A stretch of 64,000 nucleotides of DNA from Nomia melanderi (Eukaryota > Arthropoda > Insecta > Hymenoptera > Halictidae): the NCBI RefSeq assembly GCF_051020985.1, contig NW_027475144.1, positions 1,674,001 to 1,738,000 of the forward strand, read 5' to 3'. The notes under the pieces are model-generated. The model worked only from the letters and a program-made list of their open reading frames with translations, was not told where the DNA came from and made no database searches. Position 1 is the first letter of the stretch. Every line of letters begins with the position of its first letter. Below are positions 37,201 to 49,400 of the stretch, piece after piece. A program made the translations under genes and the position numbers.

Positions 37201-39536
37201 GCTTTTAGGGATAGCGCAATAAACCAAAGTGATTTATCTGCAGGATGCCCTGGCGCATGAATCTGGGCAGCGGGAACGACCTCGGACCACCAGGGGCCGA
37301 GAAAACCACAGTCTCATGGGGCCGGACACTCAGGGTCAGGGGAAAATCCAATATATTTCTGGTGATATCTCGGGTCCTTTTAGGGATAGCGCAATAAACC
37401 AAAGTGATTTATCTGCAGGAGGCCCTGGCGCATGAATCTGGGCAGCGGGAACGACCTCGGACCACCAGATGCCGAGAAAACGACCGTCTCATGGGGCCGG
37501 ACACTCAGGGTCAGTGAAAAATCCAATATATATCTGGTGATATCTCGGCTGCTATTACAGATAGCGCAAAAAATCAAAGTGCATTGTCTGTAGGAGTCCC
37601 TGGCGCATGTATCTGTGCAGTGGGAACGACTTCGGACCACCAGGGGCCGAGAAAACCACCGTCTCATGGGGCCGGACACTCAGGGTCAAAGAAAAATCCA
37701 GTATATATCTGGTGATATCTCGGGTACTATTACAGATAGCGCAATAAATCAAAGTGAATTATCTGCAGGAGGCCCTGGCGCATGAATCTGTGCAGCGGGA
37801 ACGACCTCGGACCACCAGGGGCCGAGACAACCACCGTCTCATGGGGCCGGACACTCAGGGTCAGGGTAAAATCCAATATATATCTGGTGATATCTCGGGT
37901 GCTATTACAGATAGCGCAATAAATCAAAGTGAATTGTCTGTAGGAGACCCTGGCGCATGAATCTGTGCAGCGGGAACGACCTCGGACCACCAGGGGCCGA
38001 GAAAACGAGCGTCTCATGGGGACGGACCCTGAGAGTCAGTGAAAAATCCAATATATATCTGGTGATATCTCGGCTGCTATTACAGATAGCGCAATAAACC
38101 AAAGTGCATTGTCTGTAGGAGGCCCTGGCGCATGAATCTGTGCAGCGGGAATGACCTCGGACGTCCAGGGGCCGAGAAAACCACAGTCTCATGGGGCCGG
38201 ACACTCAGGGTCAGGGGAAAATCCAATATATATCTGGTGATATCTCGGGTGCTGTTACAGATAGCGCAATAAATCAAAGTGCATTGTCTGCAGGAGGCCC
38301 AGGCGCATGAATCTTTGGTAGCGGGATCGACATCGGACCACGAGGGACCGAGAAAACCATCAACACAAGGGGCCGGACACTCAGGGTCTGGGAAAAATCC
38401 AATATCTATCTGGTGATATGTCGGGTGCTATTACAGATAGCGAAATAAACCAAAGTGAATTATCTGCAGGAGGCCCTGGCGCATGAATCTGTGCAGCGGG
38501 AACGTCCTCGGACCTCCAGGGGCCGAGACAACGACCGTCTCATGGGGCCGGACACTCAGGGTCAGGGTAAAATCCGATATATATCTGGTGATATCTCGGG
38601 TGCTATTACAGATAGCGCAATAAATCAAAGTGCATTGTCTGTAGGAGGCCCTGGCGCATGAATCTGTGCAGCGGGAACGTCCTCGGACCTCCAGGGGCCG
38701 AGAAAACCACCGTCACATGGGGCCGGACACTCAGGGTCAGGGGAAAATCCAATATATTTCTGGTGATATCTCGGGTCCTTTTAGGGATAGCGCAATAAAC
38801 CAAAGTGATTTATCTGCAGGAGGCCCTGGCGCATGAATCTGGGCAGCGGGAACGACCTCGGACCACCAGGGGCCGAGAAAACCACAGTCTCATGAGGCCG
38901 GACACTCAGGGTCAGGGGAAAATCCAATATATATCTGGTGATATCTCCGGGTGCTTTTAGGGATAGCGCAATAAACCAAAGTGATTTATCTGCAGGAGTC
39001 CCTGGCGCATGAATCTGGGCAGCGGGAACGACCTCGGACCACCAGATGCCGAGAAAACCACAGTCTCATGAGGCCGGACACTCAGGGTCAGCGAAAAATC
39101 CAGGATATATCTGGTGATATCTCGGTTGCTATTACAGATAGCGCAGTAAATCAAAGTGCTTTGTTTGTAGGAGGCCCTGGCGCATGAATCTGGGCAGCGG
39201 GAACGACATCGGACCACCAGGGGCCGCGAAAGCCACAGTCTCATGGGGCCGGACACTCAGGGTCACGGTAAAATCCAATATATATCTGGTGATATCTCGG
39301 GTGCAATTAGAGATAGCACAATAAACCAAAGTGAATTATCTGCAGGAGGCCCTGGCGCATGAATCTGTGTAGCGGGAACGGCCTCGGACCACCACGGGCC
39401 GAGAAAACGACCGCCTCATGGGGCCGGACACTCAGGGTCAGGGTAAAATCCAATATATATCTGGTGATGTCTCGGGTGCTATTACAGATAGCGCAATAAA
39501 TCAAAGTGCATTGTCTGTAGGAGGCCCTGGCGCATG
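37201..39536 (+). repeat. G-subtype-rich mosaic (start of region III)
   Basis: Two G-type units stand side by side at 37,229 and 37,404, joined by 'cttttagggatagcgc' and 'gtgatttatctgcagg'. Further G units lie at 38,806 and 38,981. A unit near 38,300-38,330 is altered ('aatctttggtagcggg', one base longer), and a 1-bp insertion ('gatatctccggg') lies near 38,946. The 'gggaacgtcctcggacctcc' variant occurs twice, near 38,495 and 38,670, and reappears near 59,300 and 60,000. The D and 2-bp-deleted lineages largely disappear here. Confidence 0.85.
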
Positions 39537-40173
39537 AATCTGTGCAGCGGGAACGACCTCGGACCACCAGGGGCCGAGAAAACAACCGTCACATGGGGCC
39601 GGACACTCAGGGTCAGGGAAAAATCCAATATATATCTGGTGATATCTTGGGTGCTATTACAGATAGCGCAATAAACCAAAGTGAATTATCTGCAGGAGGC
39701 CCTGGCGCATGCATATGTGCAGCGGTTACGACCTCCGACCAACAGGGGCCGAGACAACCACCGTCTCATGGGGCCGGACACTCACGGTCAGGGAAAAATC
39801 CAATATATATCTGGTGATATCTCGGGTGATATTACAGATAGCCCAATAAATCAAAGTGCATTGTCTCTAGGAGGCCCTGGCGCATGAATCTGTGCAGCGG
39901 AAACGACCACGGACCACCAGGGGCCGAGACAACCACCGTCACATGGTGCCGGACAAGCAGGGTCAGGGAAAAATCCAATATATATCTGGTGATATCTCGG
40001 GTGCTATTAGAGATAGCGCAATAAACCAAAGTGAATTATCTGCAGGAGGCCCTGGCGCATGAATCAGTGCAGCGGGAACGACCTCGGACCACCAGGGGCC
40101 GAGAAAACCACCGTCTCATGGGGCCGGACACTCAGGGTCAGGGAAAAATCCAATATATATCTGGTGATATCTC
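39537..40173 (+). repeat. 10-mer-spaced duplication, copy 1 (~637 bp)
   Basis: Matches 41,287-41,923 at an offset of 1,750 bp, exactly ten monomers. Shared marks are 'gaaaacaaccgtcacatgg', 'gatatcttgggtgc', 'gcatatgtgcagcggttacg', 'ctccgaccaacaggggcc', 'ggtgatattacagatagccc', 'gcagcggaaacgaccacgg' and 'ggacaagcagggtcagg'. The differences I saw are 'gtctctagg' against 'gtctgtagg' near 39,866 and C/G near 40,117. Confidence 0.88.
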
Positions 40174-41286
40174 GGATGCAATTAGAGATAGCGCAATAAA
40201 CCAAAGTGAATTATCTGCAGGAGTCCCTGGCGCATGAATCTGGGCAGCGGGAACGACCTCGGACCACCAGGGGCCGAGAAAACCACCGTCTCATGGGGAC
40301 GGACACTCAGGGTCAGGGAAAAATCCAATATTTATCTGGTGATATCTCGGGTGCTATTACAGACAGCGCAATAAATCAATGTGCATTGTCTGTAGGAGGC
40401 TCCGGCGCATGAATCTATGCAGCGGGAACGACCTCGGACCACCAGGGGCCGAGAAAACCACCGTCTCATGGGGCCGGACACTCACGGTCAGGGAAAAATC
40501 CAATATATATCTGGTGATATCTCGGGTGCTATTACTGATAGCGCAATAAATCAATGTGCATTGTCTGTAGGAGGCTCCGGCGCATGAATCTATACAGCGG
40601 GAACGACCTCGGACCACCAGGGGCCGAGAAAACCACCGTCTCATGGGGCCGGACACTCAGGGTCAGGGGAAAATCCAATATATATCTGATGATATCTCGG
40701 GTGCTATTAGAGATAGCGCAATAAACCAAAGTGAATTATCTGCAGGAGGCCCTGGCGCATGAATCTGTGCAGCGGGAACTACCTCGGACCACCAGGGGCC
40801 GAGAAAACCACCGTCTCATGGGGCCGCACACACAGGGTCAGGGGAACATCCAATATATATCTGGTGATATCTCGGGTGCTATTAGAGATAGCGCAATAAA
40901 CCAAACTGAATTATCTGCAGGAGGCCCTGGCGCATGAATCTGTGCAGCGGGAACGACCTCGGGCCACCAGGGGTCGAGAAAACCACCGTCTCATGGGGCC
41001 GGATAATCAGGGTCAGGAGAAAATCCAATATATATCTTGTGATATCTCGGGTGCTATTAGAGAAAGCGCAATAAACCAAAGTGAATTATCTGCAAGAGGC
41101 ACTGGCGCATGCATCTGTGCAGCGGGAACGACCTCGGACCACCAGGGGCCGAGAAAATTACAGACTTTCGGTATCCGTCACCCAAAGTCATGTAAAAATC
41201 CAGCATATATATGGAGCTTTCTCGGGTGCTATTAGAGATAGCGCAATAAACCAAAGTGAATTATCTGCAGGAGGCCCTGGCGCATG
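40174..41286 (+). repeat. Satellite monomers with adjacent duplication
   Basis: Near 40,370-40,430 and 40,545-40,605, consecutive monomers share 'atcaatgtgcattgtctg', 'ggaggctccggcgcatg' and 'aatctat(g/a)cagcggg', so one unit was copied from its neighbour. The same junction recurs near 42,475. A ttacag-type unit lies near 41,153-41,220 and ends in 'catatatatggagctttctc'. This marks the return of that subtype after about 30 kb without it. Confidence 0.85.
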
Positions 41287-41923
41287 CATCTGTGCAGCGG
41301 GAACGACCTCGGACCACCAGGGGCCGAGAAAACAACCGTCACATGGGGCCGGACACTCAGGGTCAGGGAAAAATCCAATATATATCTGGTGATATCTTGG
41401 GTGCTATTACAGATAGCGCAATAAACCAAAGTGAATTATCTGCAGGAGGCCCTGGCGCATGCATATGTGCAGCGGTTACGACCTCCGACCAACAGGGGCC
41501 GAGACAACCACCGTCTCATGGGGCCGGACACTCACGGTCAGGGAAAAATCCAATATATATCTGGTGATATCTCGGGTGATATTACAGATAGCCCAATAAA
41601 TCAAAGTGCATTGTCTGTAGGAGGCCCTGGCGCATGAATCTGTGCAGCGGAAACGACCACGGACCACCAGGGGCCGAGACAACCACCGTCACATGGTGCC
41701 GGACAAGCAGGGTCAGGGAAAAATCCAATATATATCTGGTGATATCTCGGGTGCTATTAGAGATAGCGCAATAAACCAAAGTGAATTATCTGCAGGAGGC
41801 CCTGGCGCATGAATCAGTGCAGCGGGAACGACCTCGGACCACCAGGGGCCGAGAAAACCACCGTCTGATGGGGCCGGACACTCAGGGTCAGGGAAAAATC
41901 CAATATATATCTGGTGATATCTC
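41287..41923 (+). repeat. 10-mer-spaced duplication, copy 2
   Basis: The second copy of 39,537-40,173. The intervening monomers (40,174-41,286) are not repeated after this copy, so the event was a local transfer or an older ten-monomer duplication that has since been trimmed. Confidence 0.88.
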
Positions 41924-42799
41924 GGGTGCTATTAGAGATAGCGCAATAAACCAAAGTGAATTATCTGCAGGAGGCCCTGGCGCATGAATCTGTGCAGCGG
42001 GAACGACCTCGGACCACCGCGGGCCGAGAAAACCACCGTCTCATGGGGTCGGACACTCAGGGTCAGGGAAAAATCCAATATATATCTGGTGATATCTCGG
42101 GAGCTATTAGAGATAGCGCAATAAATCAAACTGCATTGTCCGTAGGAGGCCCTTGCGCATGAATCTGTGCAGCAGGAACGACATCGCACCACCAGGGGAT
42201 GAGAAAATTACAGATATTCGGTATCCGTCACCCAAAGTCATGTAAAAATCCAGCATATGTCTGGTGATATCTCGGGTGCTATTAGATATAGCGCAATAAA
42301 TCAAAGTGCATTGTCTGCAGGAGGCCCTGGCGCATGAATCTGTGCAGCGGCAACGACTTCGGACCAACAGGGGCCGAGTCAAGCTCCGTCTCATGGGGCC
42401 GGACACACAGGGGCAGGGAAAAATCCACTATATATCTGGTGATATCTCGGGTGCTATTACAGATAGCGCAATAAATCAATGTGCATTGTCTGTAGGAGGC
42501 TCCGGCGCATGAATCTATGCAGCGGGAACGACCTCGGACCACAAGGGGCCGAGAAAACCACCGTCTCATTGGGCCGGACACTCATGGTCAGGGGAAAAAT
42601 AAAATATATATCTGGTGATATCTCGGGTGCTATTAGAGATAGCGCAATAAACCAAACGGAATTATCTGCAGGAGGACCTGGCGAATGAATCTGTGCAGCG
42701 GGAACGACATCGGACCACCAGGGGCCGAGAAAACCACTGTCTCATGGGGCCGGACACTCAGGGTCAGGGAAACATCCAATATATATCTGGTGATATCTC
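41924..42799 (+). repeat. Mosaic satellite monomers
   Basis: Five monomers, each of a different subtype: a canonical unit; a ttacag unit near 42,206 preceded by 'gtccgtaggaggcccttgcg'; a modified K unit near 42,350 ('gtcaagctccgtctcatgg'); the 'gaggctccggcgcatg' unit; and an 'aacggaattatctgcaggag' unit near 42,656 that matches those near 11,005 and 19,400. One extra base is present in the 'aggggaaaaataaaatat' stretch near 42,595. Confidence 0.85.
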
Positions 42800-43499
42800 G
42801 GGTGCTATTACAGATAGCCCAATACATCAAAGTGGATTGTCTGTAGGAGGCCCAGGCGCATGAATCTGTGCAGCGGGAACGACCTCGGACCACCCGGGGC
42901 CGAGAAAACCACCGTCACATGGGGCCGGACACTCAGGGTCAGGGAATAATCCAATATATATCTGGTGATATCTCGGGTGCTTCTAGGGATAGCGCAATAA
43001 ACCAAAGTGATTTATCTGCAGGAGGCCCTGGCGCATGAATCTGGGCAGCGGGAACGACCTCGGACCACCAGGGGCCGAGAAAACCACAGTCTCATGAGGC
43101 CGGACACTCAGGGTCAGGGGAAAATCCAGTATATATCTGGTGATATCTCGGGTGCTATTAGAGATAGCGCAATAAACCAAAGTGAATTATCTGCAGGAGC
43201 CCCTGGCGCATGAATCTGTGCAGCGGGAACGACCTCGGACCACCAGGGGCCGAGAAAACCACCGTCTCATGGGGCCGGACGCTCAGGGTCAGCGAAAAAT
43301 CCAGGATATATCTGGTGATATCTCGGTTGCTATTACAGATAGCGCAGTAAATCAAAGTGCGTTGTTTGTAGGAGGCCCTGGCGCATGAATATGGGCAGCC
43401 GGAACGACCTCGGACCACCAGGGGCCGAGAAAACCACCGTCTCATGGGGCCGGACACTCAGGGTCAGGGAAAAATCCAATATATATCTGGAGATATCTC
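42800..43499 (+). repeat. 4-mer higher-order repeat, unit 1 (700 bp)
   Basis: Repeated at 43,500-44,199. The order of monomers is: 'gatagcccaatacatc' with 'ggattgtctgtagg'; a 'cccggggccgag' and 'caccgtcacatgg' unit leading into 'agggatagcgc' and 'gtgatttatctgcagg'; a G subtype unit ('cagtctcatgaggcc'); and a unit with 'cagcgaaaaatccaggatat' followed by 'tcggttgctattacag' and 'gcgttgtttgtagg'. Differences include 'gcttctaggg' against 'gcttttaggg' near 42,982. Confidence 0.87.
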
Positions 43500-44199
43500 G
43501 GGTGCTATTACAGATAGCCCAATACATCAAAGTGGATTGTCTGTAGGAGGCCCAGGCGCATGAATCTGTGCAGCGGGAACGACCTCGGACCACCCGGGGC
43601 CGAGAAAACCACCGTCACATGGGGCCGGACACTCAGGGTCAGGGGAAAATCCAATATATTTCAGGTGATATCTCGGGTGCTTTTAGGGATAGCGCAATAA
43701 ACCAGAGTGATTTATCTGCAGGAGGCCCAGGCGCATGAATTTGGGCAGCGGGAACGACCTCGGACCACCAGGGGCCGAGAAAACCACAGTCTCATGAGGC
43801 CGGACACTCAGGGTCAGGGGAAAATCCAGTATATATCTGGTGATATCTCGGGTGCTATTAGAGATAGCGCAATAAACCAAAGTGAATTATCTGCAGGAGG
43901 CCCGGGCGCATGAATCTGTGCAGCGGGAACGACCTCGGACCACCAGGGGCCGAGAAAACCACCGTCTCATGGGGCCGGTCGCTCAGGGTCAGCGAAAAAT
44001 CCAGGATATATCTGGTGATATCTCGGTTGCTATTACAGATAGCGCAGTAAATCAAAGTGCGTTGTTTGTAGGAGGCCCTGGCGCATGAATCTGGGCAGAG
44101 GGAACGATCTCGGACCACCAGGGGCCGAGAAAACCACCGTCTCATGGGGCCGGACGCTCAGGGTCAGGAAAAATCCAATATATAACTGGTGATATCTCG
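43500..44199 (+). repeat. 4-mer higher-order repeat, unit 2 (700 bp)
   Basis: The second copy of 42,800-43,499. It diverges after about 44,090 ('gggcagagggaacgatctcg' for 'gggcagccggaacgacctcg'). The last two monomers of the set ('cagcgaaaaatccaggatat', 'tcggttgctattac', 'gcgttgtttgtagg') appear a third time at about 45,000-45,120. Confidence 0.87.
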
Positions 44200-46126
44200 G
44201 ATGCTATTAGAGATAGCGCAATAAACCAAAGTGAATTATCTGCAGGAGTCCCTGGCGCATGCATCTGTGCAGCGGGAACGACCACGGACCACCAGGGGCC
44301 GAGAAAACCACCGTCTCATGGGGCCGGACACTCAGGTTCAGGGAAAATCCAATATATATCTGGTGATATCTCGGGTGCTATTAGATATAGCGCAATAAAT
44401 CAAAGTGCATTGTCTGTAGGAGGCCCTGGCGCATGAATCTGTGCAGCGGGAACGACCTCGGACCACGAGGTGCCGAGACAAGCACCGTCTCATGGGGCCG
44501 GACACACAGGGGCAGGGAAAAATACAATATATATCTGGTGATATCTCGGGTGCTATTACAGACAGCGCAATAAATCAAAGTGCATTGTCTGTAGGAGGCC
44601 CGGGCGCATGAATCTGGCCAGCGGGAACGACCTCGGACCACCAGGGGCCGGGAAAACCACCGTTTCATGGGGCCTGACACTCAGTGTCAGGGGAAAATCC
44701 AACATATATCTGGTGATATGTCGGGAGCTATTAGATATAGCGCAATAAATCAAAGTGCATTGTCTGTAGGAGGCCCTGGCGCATGCATCTGTGCAGTGGG
44801 AATGACCTCGGACCACCAGGGGCCGAGAAACTTACAGATTTTCGGTGTCCGTCACCCTAAGTCATGTAAAAATCCAGCATATGTATGGTGCGTTCTCGGG
44901 TGCTATTAGAGATAGCGCAATAAACCAAAGCGAATTATCTGCAGGAGGCCCTGGCGCATGAATCTGTGCAGCGGGAACGACCTCGGACCACCAGGGGCCG
45001 AGAAAACCACCGTCTCAAGGGGCCGGACGCTCAGGGTCAGCGAAAAATCCAGGATATATCTGGTGATATCTCGGTTGCTATTACAGATAGCGCAGTAAAT
45101 CAAAGTGCGTTGTTTGTAGGAGGCCCTGGCGCATGAATCTGGGCGGCGGGAACGAACACGGACCACCAGGGGCCGAGAAAACCACCGTCTCATGGGGCCG
45201 GACACTCAGGTTCAGGGAAAAATCCAATATATATCTGGTGATATCTCGGGTGCTATTAGAGATAGCGCAATAAACCAAAGTGAATTATCTGTTGGAGGCC
45301 CTGGCGCATGAATCTGTGCAGCGGGAACGACCTCGGACCACCAGGGGCCGAGAAAACCACCGTCTCATGGGGCCGGACACTCAGGGTCAGGGAAAAATCC
45401 AATATATATCTGGTGATATCTCGTGTGCTTTTAGGGATAGCGCAATAAACCAAAGTGATTTATCTGCAGGAGGCACTGGCGCATGAATCTGGGCAGCGGG
45501 AACGACCTCGGACCACCAGGGGCCGAGAAAACCACCGTCTCATGGGTCCGGTCTGTCAGGGTCAGGGAAAAATCCAATATATATCTGGTGATACCTCGGG
45601 TGCTATTACAGATAGCGGAATAAACCAAAGTGAATTATCTGCAGGAGGCCCTGGCGCATGAATCTGGGCGGCGGGAACGACCTCGGACCACCAGGGGCCG
45701 AGAAAACAACCGTCTCATGGGGCCGGACACTCAGAGTCAGGGAAAAATCAAATATATATCTGGTGATATCTCGGGTGCTATTAGAGATAGAGCAATAAAT
45801 CAAAGTGCATTGTCCGTAGGAGGCCATTGCGCATAAATCTCTGCAGCAGGAACGACATCGCACCTCCAGGGCCGAGAGAATTACAGATTTTCGGTATCCG
45901 TCACCCAAAGTCATGTAAAAATCCAGCATATATATGGTGCTTTCTCGGGTGCTATTACAGATAGCGCAATAAACCAAAGTGAATTATCTGCAGGAGGCCC
46001 TGGCGCATGAATCTGTGCAGCGGGAACGACCTCGGACCACCAGGGGCCGAGACAAGCACCGTCTCATGGGGCCGGACACACAGGGGCAGGGAAAAATCCA
46101 ATATATATCTGGTGATATCTCGGGTG
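44200..46126 (+). repeat. Mosaic satellite with ttacag and K units
   Basis: About eleven monomers. ttacag-type units lie near 44,832 ('cttacagattttcggtgtcc') and 45,890, both ending in 'gtatggtgcgttctcggg'- or 'tatggtgctttctcggg'-like sequence in place of 'ctggtgatatctcggg'. They therefore lack the second dyad and the EcoRV site. K-type units lie near 44,480 and 46,050. One-base deletions occur in A tracts near 44,345 and 45,870. No non-satellite sequence. Confidence 0.85.
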
Positions 46127-46476
46127 CTATTTGAGATAGCGCCATAAACCAAAGTGAATAATCTGCAGGAGTCCCTGGCGCATGAATCTGTGCAGCGGGA
46201 ACGACCTCGGACCACCAGGGGCCGAGAAAACCACCGTCTCATGGGGACGGACACTCAGGGTCAGGGGAAAATCCAATATATATCTGGTGATATCTCGGGT
46301 GCTATTTGAGATAGCGCCATAAACCAAAGTGAATAATCTGCAGGAGTCCCTGGCGCATGAATCTGTGCAGCGGGAACGACCTCGGACCACCAGGGGCCGA
46401 GAAAACCACCGTCTCATGGGGCCGGACACTCAGGGGCAGGGAAAAATCCAATATATATCTGTTGATATCTCGGGTG
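46127..46476 (+). repeat. Single-monomer duplication (two adjacent near-identical units)
   Basis: The sequence 'ctatttgagatagcgccat' followed by 'aaaccaaagtgaataatctg' and 'caggagtccctggcgcatg' occurs at about 46,130 and again 175 bp later. These three changes together ('tttgag', 'gccat', 'aataat') are found nowhere else that I noticed, so one unit is a direct copy of the other. Confidence 0.88.
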
Positions 46477-49400
46477 AAATTAGAGTTAGCGCCATAAACC
46501 AACGTGCATTGTCTGTAGGAGGCCCTGGCGCATGTATCTGTGCAGCGGGAACGACCTCGAACCACCAGGGGCCGAGAAAACCACCGTCTCATGGGGCCGG
46601 ACACTCAGGGTCAGGGAAAAATCCAATATATATCTGGTGATATCTCGGGTGCTAATACAGATAGCGCAATAAATCAAAGTGCATTGTCTGTAGGAGGCCC
46701 TGGCGCATGAATCTGGGCGCCGGGAACGACCTCGGACCACCAGGGGCCGAGACAAGCACCGTCTCATGGGGCCGGACACTCAGGTTCAGGGAAAAATCCA
46801 ATATATATCTGGTGATATCTCGGGTGCTATTAGAGATAGCGCAATAAACCAAAGTGAATTATCTGGAGGTGGCCCTGGCGCATGATTCTGTGCAGCGGGA
46901 ACGACCTCGGACCACCAGGGGCCGAGAAAACCACCGTCTCATGTTGCCGGACACTCAGGGTCAGGGAAAAATCCAATATATATCTGGTGATATCACGGGT
47001 GCTATTAGAGATAGCGCAATAAACCAACTTGGATTATCTGCAGGAGGCCCTGGCGCATTAATCTGGGCAGCGGGAACGACCTCGGACCACCAGGGGCCAA
47101 GAAAACCACAGTCTCATGAGGCCGGACACTCAGGGTCAGGGGAAAATCCAGTATATATCTGGTGATATCTCTGGTGCTATTAGAGATAGCGCAGTAAATC
47201 AAAGTGCGTTGTTTGTAGGAGGCCCTGGCGCATGAATCTGGGCAGCGGGAACGACCTCGGACCACCAGGGGCCGAGAAAACCACCGTCTCATGGGGCCGG
47301 ACAGTCAGAGTCGGGGAAAAATCCAATATATATCTGGTGATATCTCGGGTGCTATTAGAGATAGCGCAATAAATCAAGGTGCATTGTCCGTAGGAGGCCC
47401 ATGCGCATGAATCTGTGCAGCGGGAACGACCTCGGACCACCAGGGGCCGAGAAAACCACCGTCCCATGGGACCGGACACTCAGGGTCAGGGAAAAATCCA
47501 ATATATATCTGGTGATATCTCGGGTGCTTTTAGGGATAGCGCAATAAACCAAAGTGATTTATCTGCAGGAGGCCCTGGCGCATGAATCTGGGCAGCGGGA
47601 ACGACTTCGGACCACCAGGGGCCGAGAAAACCACCTTCTCATGGGGCCGGACAGTCAGAGTCGGGGAAAAATCCAATATATATCTGGTGATATCTCGGGT
47701 GCTATTATAGATAGCGCAATAAATCAAAGTGCACTGTCCGTAGGAGGCCCTGGCGCATGAATCTGGGCGGCGGGAACGACCTCGGACCACCAGGGGCCGA
47801 GAAAACCACCGTCTCATGGGGCCGGACACTCAGGGTCAGGGGAAAATCCAATATATATCTGGTGACATCTCGGGTGCTATTAGAGATAGCGCAATAAACC
47901 AAAGTGAATTACCTGCAGGAGGCCGTGGCGAATGCATCTGTGCAGCGGGAACGACCTCGGACCACCAGGGGCCGAGAAAACCACCGTCTGATGGGGCAGG
48001 ACACTCAGGGTCAGGGAAAATCCAATATATATCTGGTGATATCTCGGGTGCTATTAGAGATAGAGCAATAAATCAAAGTGCATTGTCCGTAGGAGGCCCT
48101 TGCGCATGAATCTGTGCAGCAGGAACGACATCGCACCACCAGGGGATGAGGAAATTACAGATTTTCGGTATCCGTCACCCAAAGTCATGTAAAAATCCAG
48201 CATATGTCTGGTGATATGTCGGGTGCTATTAGATATAGCGCAATAAATCAAAGTGCATTGTCTCCAGGAGGCCCTGGCGCATGCATCTGTGCAGCGGGAA
48301 TGACCTCGGACCACCAGGGGCCGAGAAAATCACCGTCTCATGGGGCCGGACACTCAGGGTCAGGGAAAAATCAAATATATATCTGGTGATATCTCGGGTA
48401 GTATTAGAGATATCGCAATAAACCAAAAGTGAATTATCTGCAGGAGGCCCTGGCGCATGCATCTCTGCAGCGGGAATGACCTCGGACCACCAGGGGCCGA
48501 GAAAACCACCGTCTCATGAGGCCGGACACTAAGGGTCAGGGGAAAATCCAGTATATATCTGGTGATATCTCGGGTGCTATTAGAAAGAGCGCAATAAACC
48601 AAAGTGAATTATCTGCAGGAGGCCCTGGCGCATGAATCTGTGCAGCGGGAACGACCTCGGACCACCAGGGGCCGAGACAAGCACCGTCTCATGGGGCCGG
48701 ACACACAGGGGCAGGGAAAAATCCAATATATATCTGGTGATATCTCGGGTGCTATTACAGATAGCGCAATAAATCAAAGTGCATTGTCTGTAGGAGGCCC
48801 TGGCGCATGAATCTGGCCAGCGGGAACGACCTCGGACCACCAGGGGCCGAGAAAACCACCGTCTCATGGGGCCGGACACTCAGGGTCAGGGGAAAATCCA
48901 ATATATATCTGGTGATATCTCGGGTAGTATTAGAGATATCGCAATAAACCAAAAGTGAATTATCTGCAGGAGGCCCTGGCGCATGCATCTGGGCAGCGGG
49001 AACGACCTCGGACCACCAGGGGCCGGGAAAACCACCATCTCATGGGGCCGGACACTCAGGGTCAGGGAAAAATCCAATACATATCTGGTGATATCTCGGG
49101 TGCTTTTAGGGATAGCGCAATAAACCAAAGTGATTTATCTGCAGGAGGCCCTGGCGCATGAATCTGGGCAGCGGGAACGACCTCGGACTACCAGGGGCCG
49201 AGAAGACCGCAATCTCATGAGGCCGGACACTCAGGGTCAGCGGAAAATCAAGTATATATCTGGTGATATCTCGGGTGCTATTACAGATAGCGCAATAAAC
49301 CAAAGTGAATTATCTGCAGGAGGCCCTGGCGCATGCATGTGTGCAGCGGGAACGACCTCGGACCACCAGGGGCCAAGAAAACCACCGTCTCATGGGGCCG

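Noticed and set aside
44880..44900. Units with 'gtgcgttctcggg' or 'gctttctcggg' as junctions with unique sequence
   Set aside because: They return at once to the normal monomer in register and recur with the ttacag subtype (near 8,345, 41,215, 44,893 and 45,945), so they are a subtype feature.
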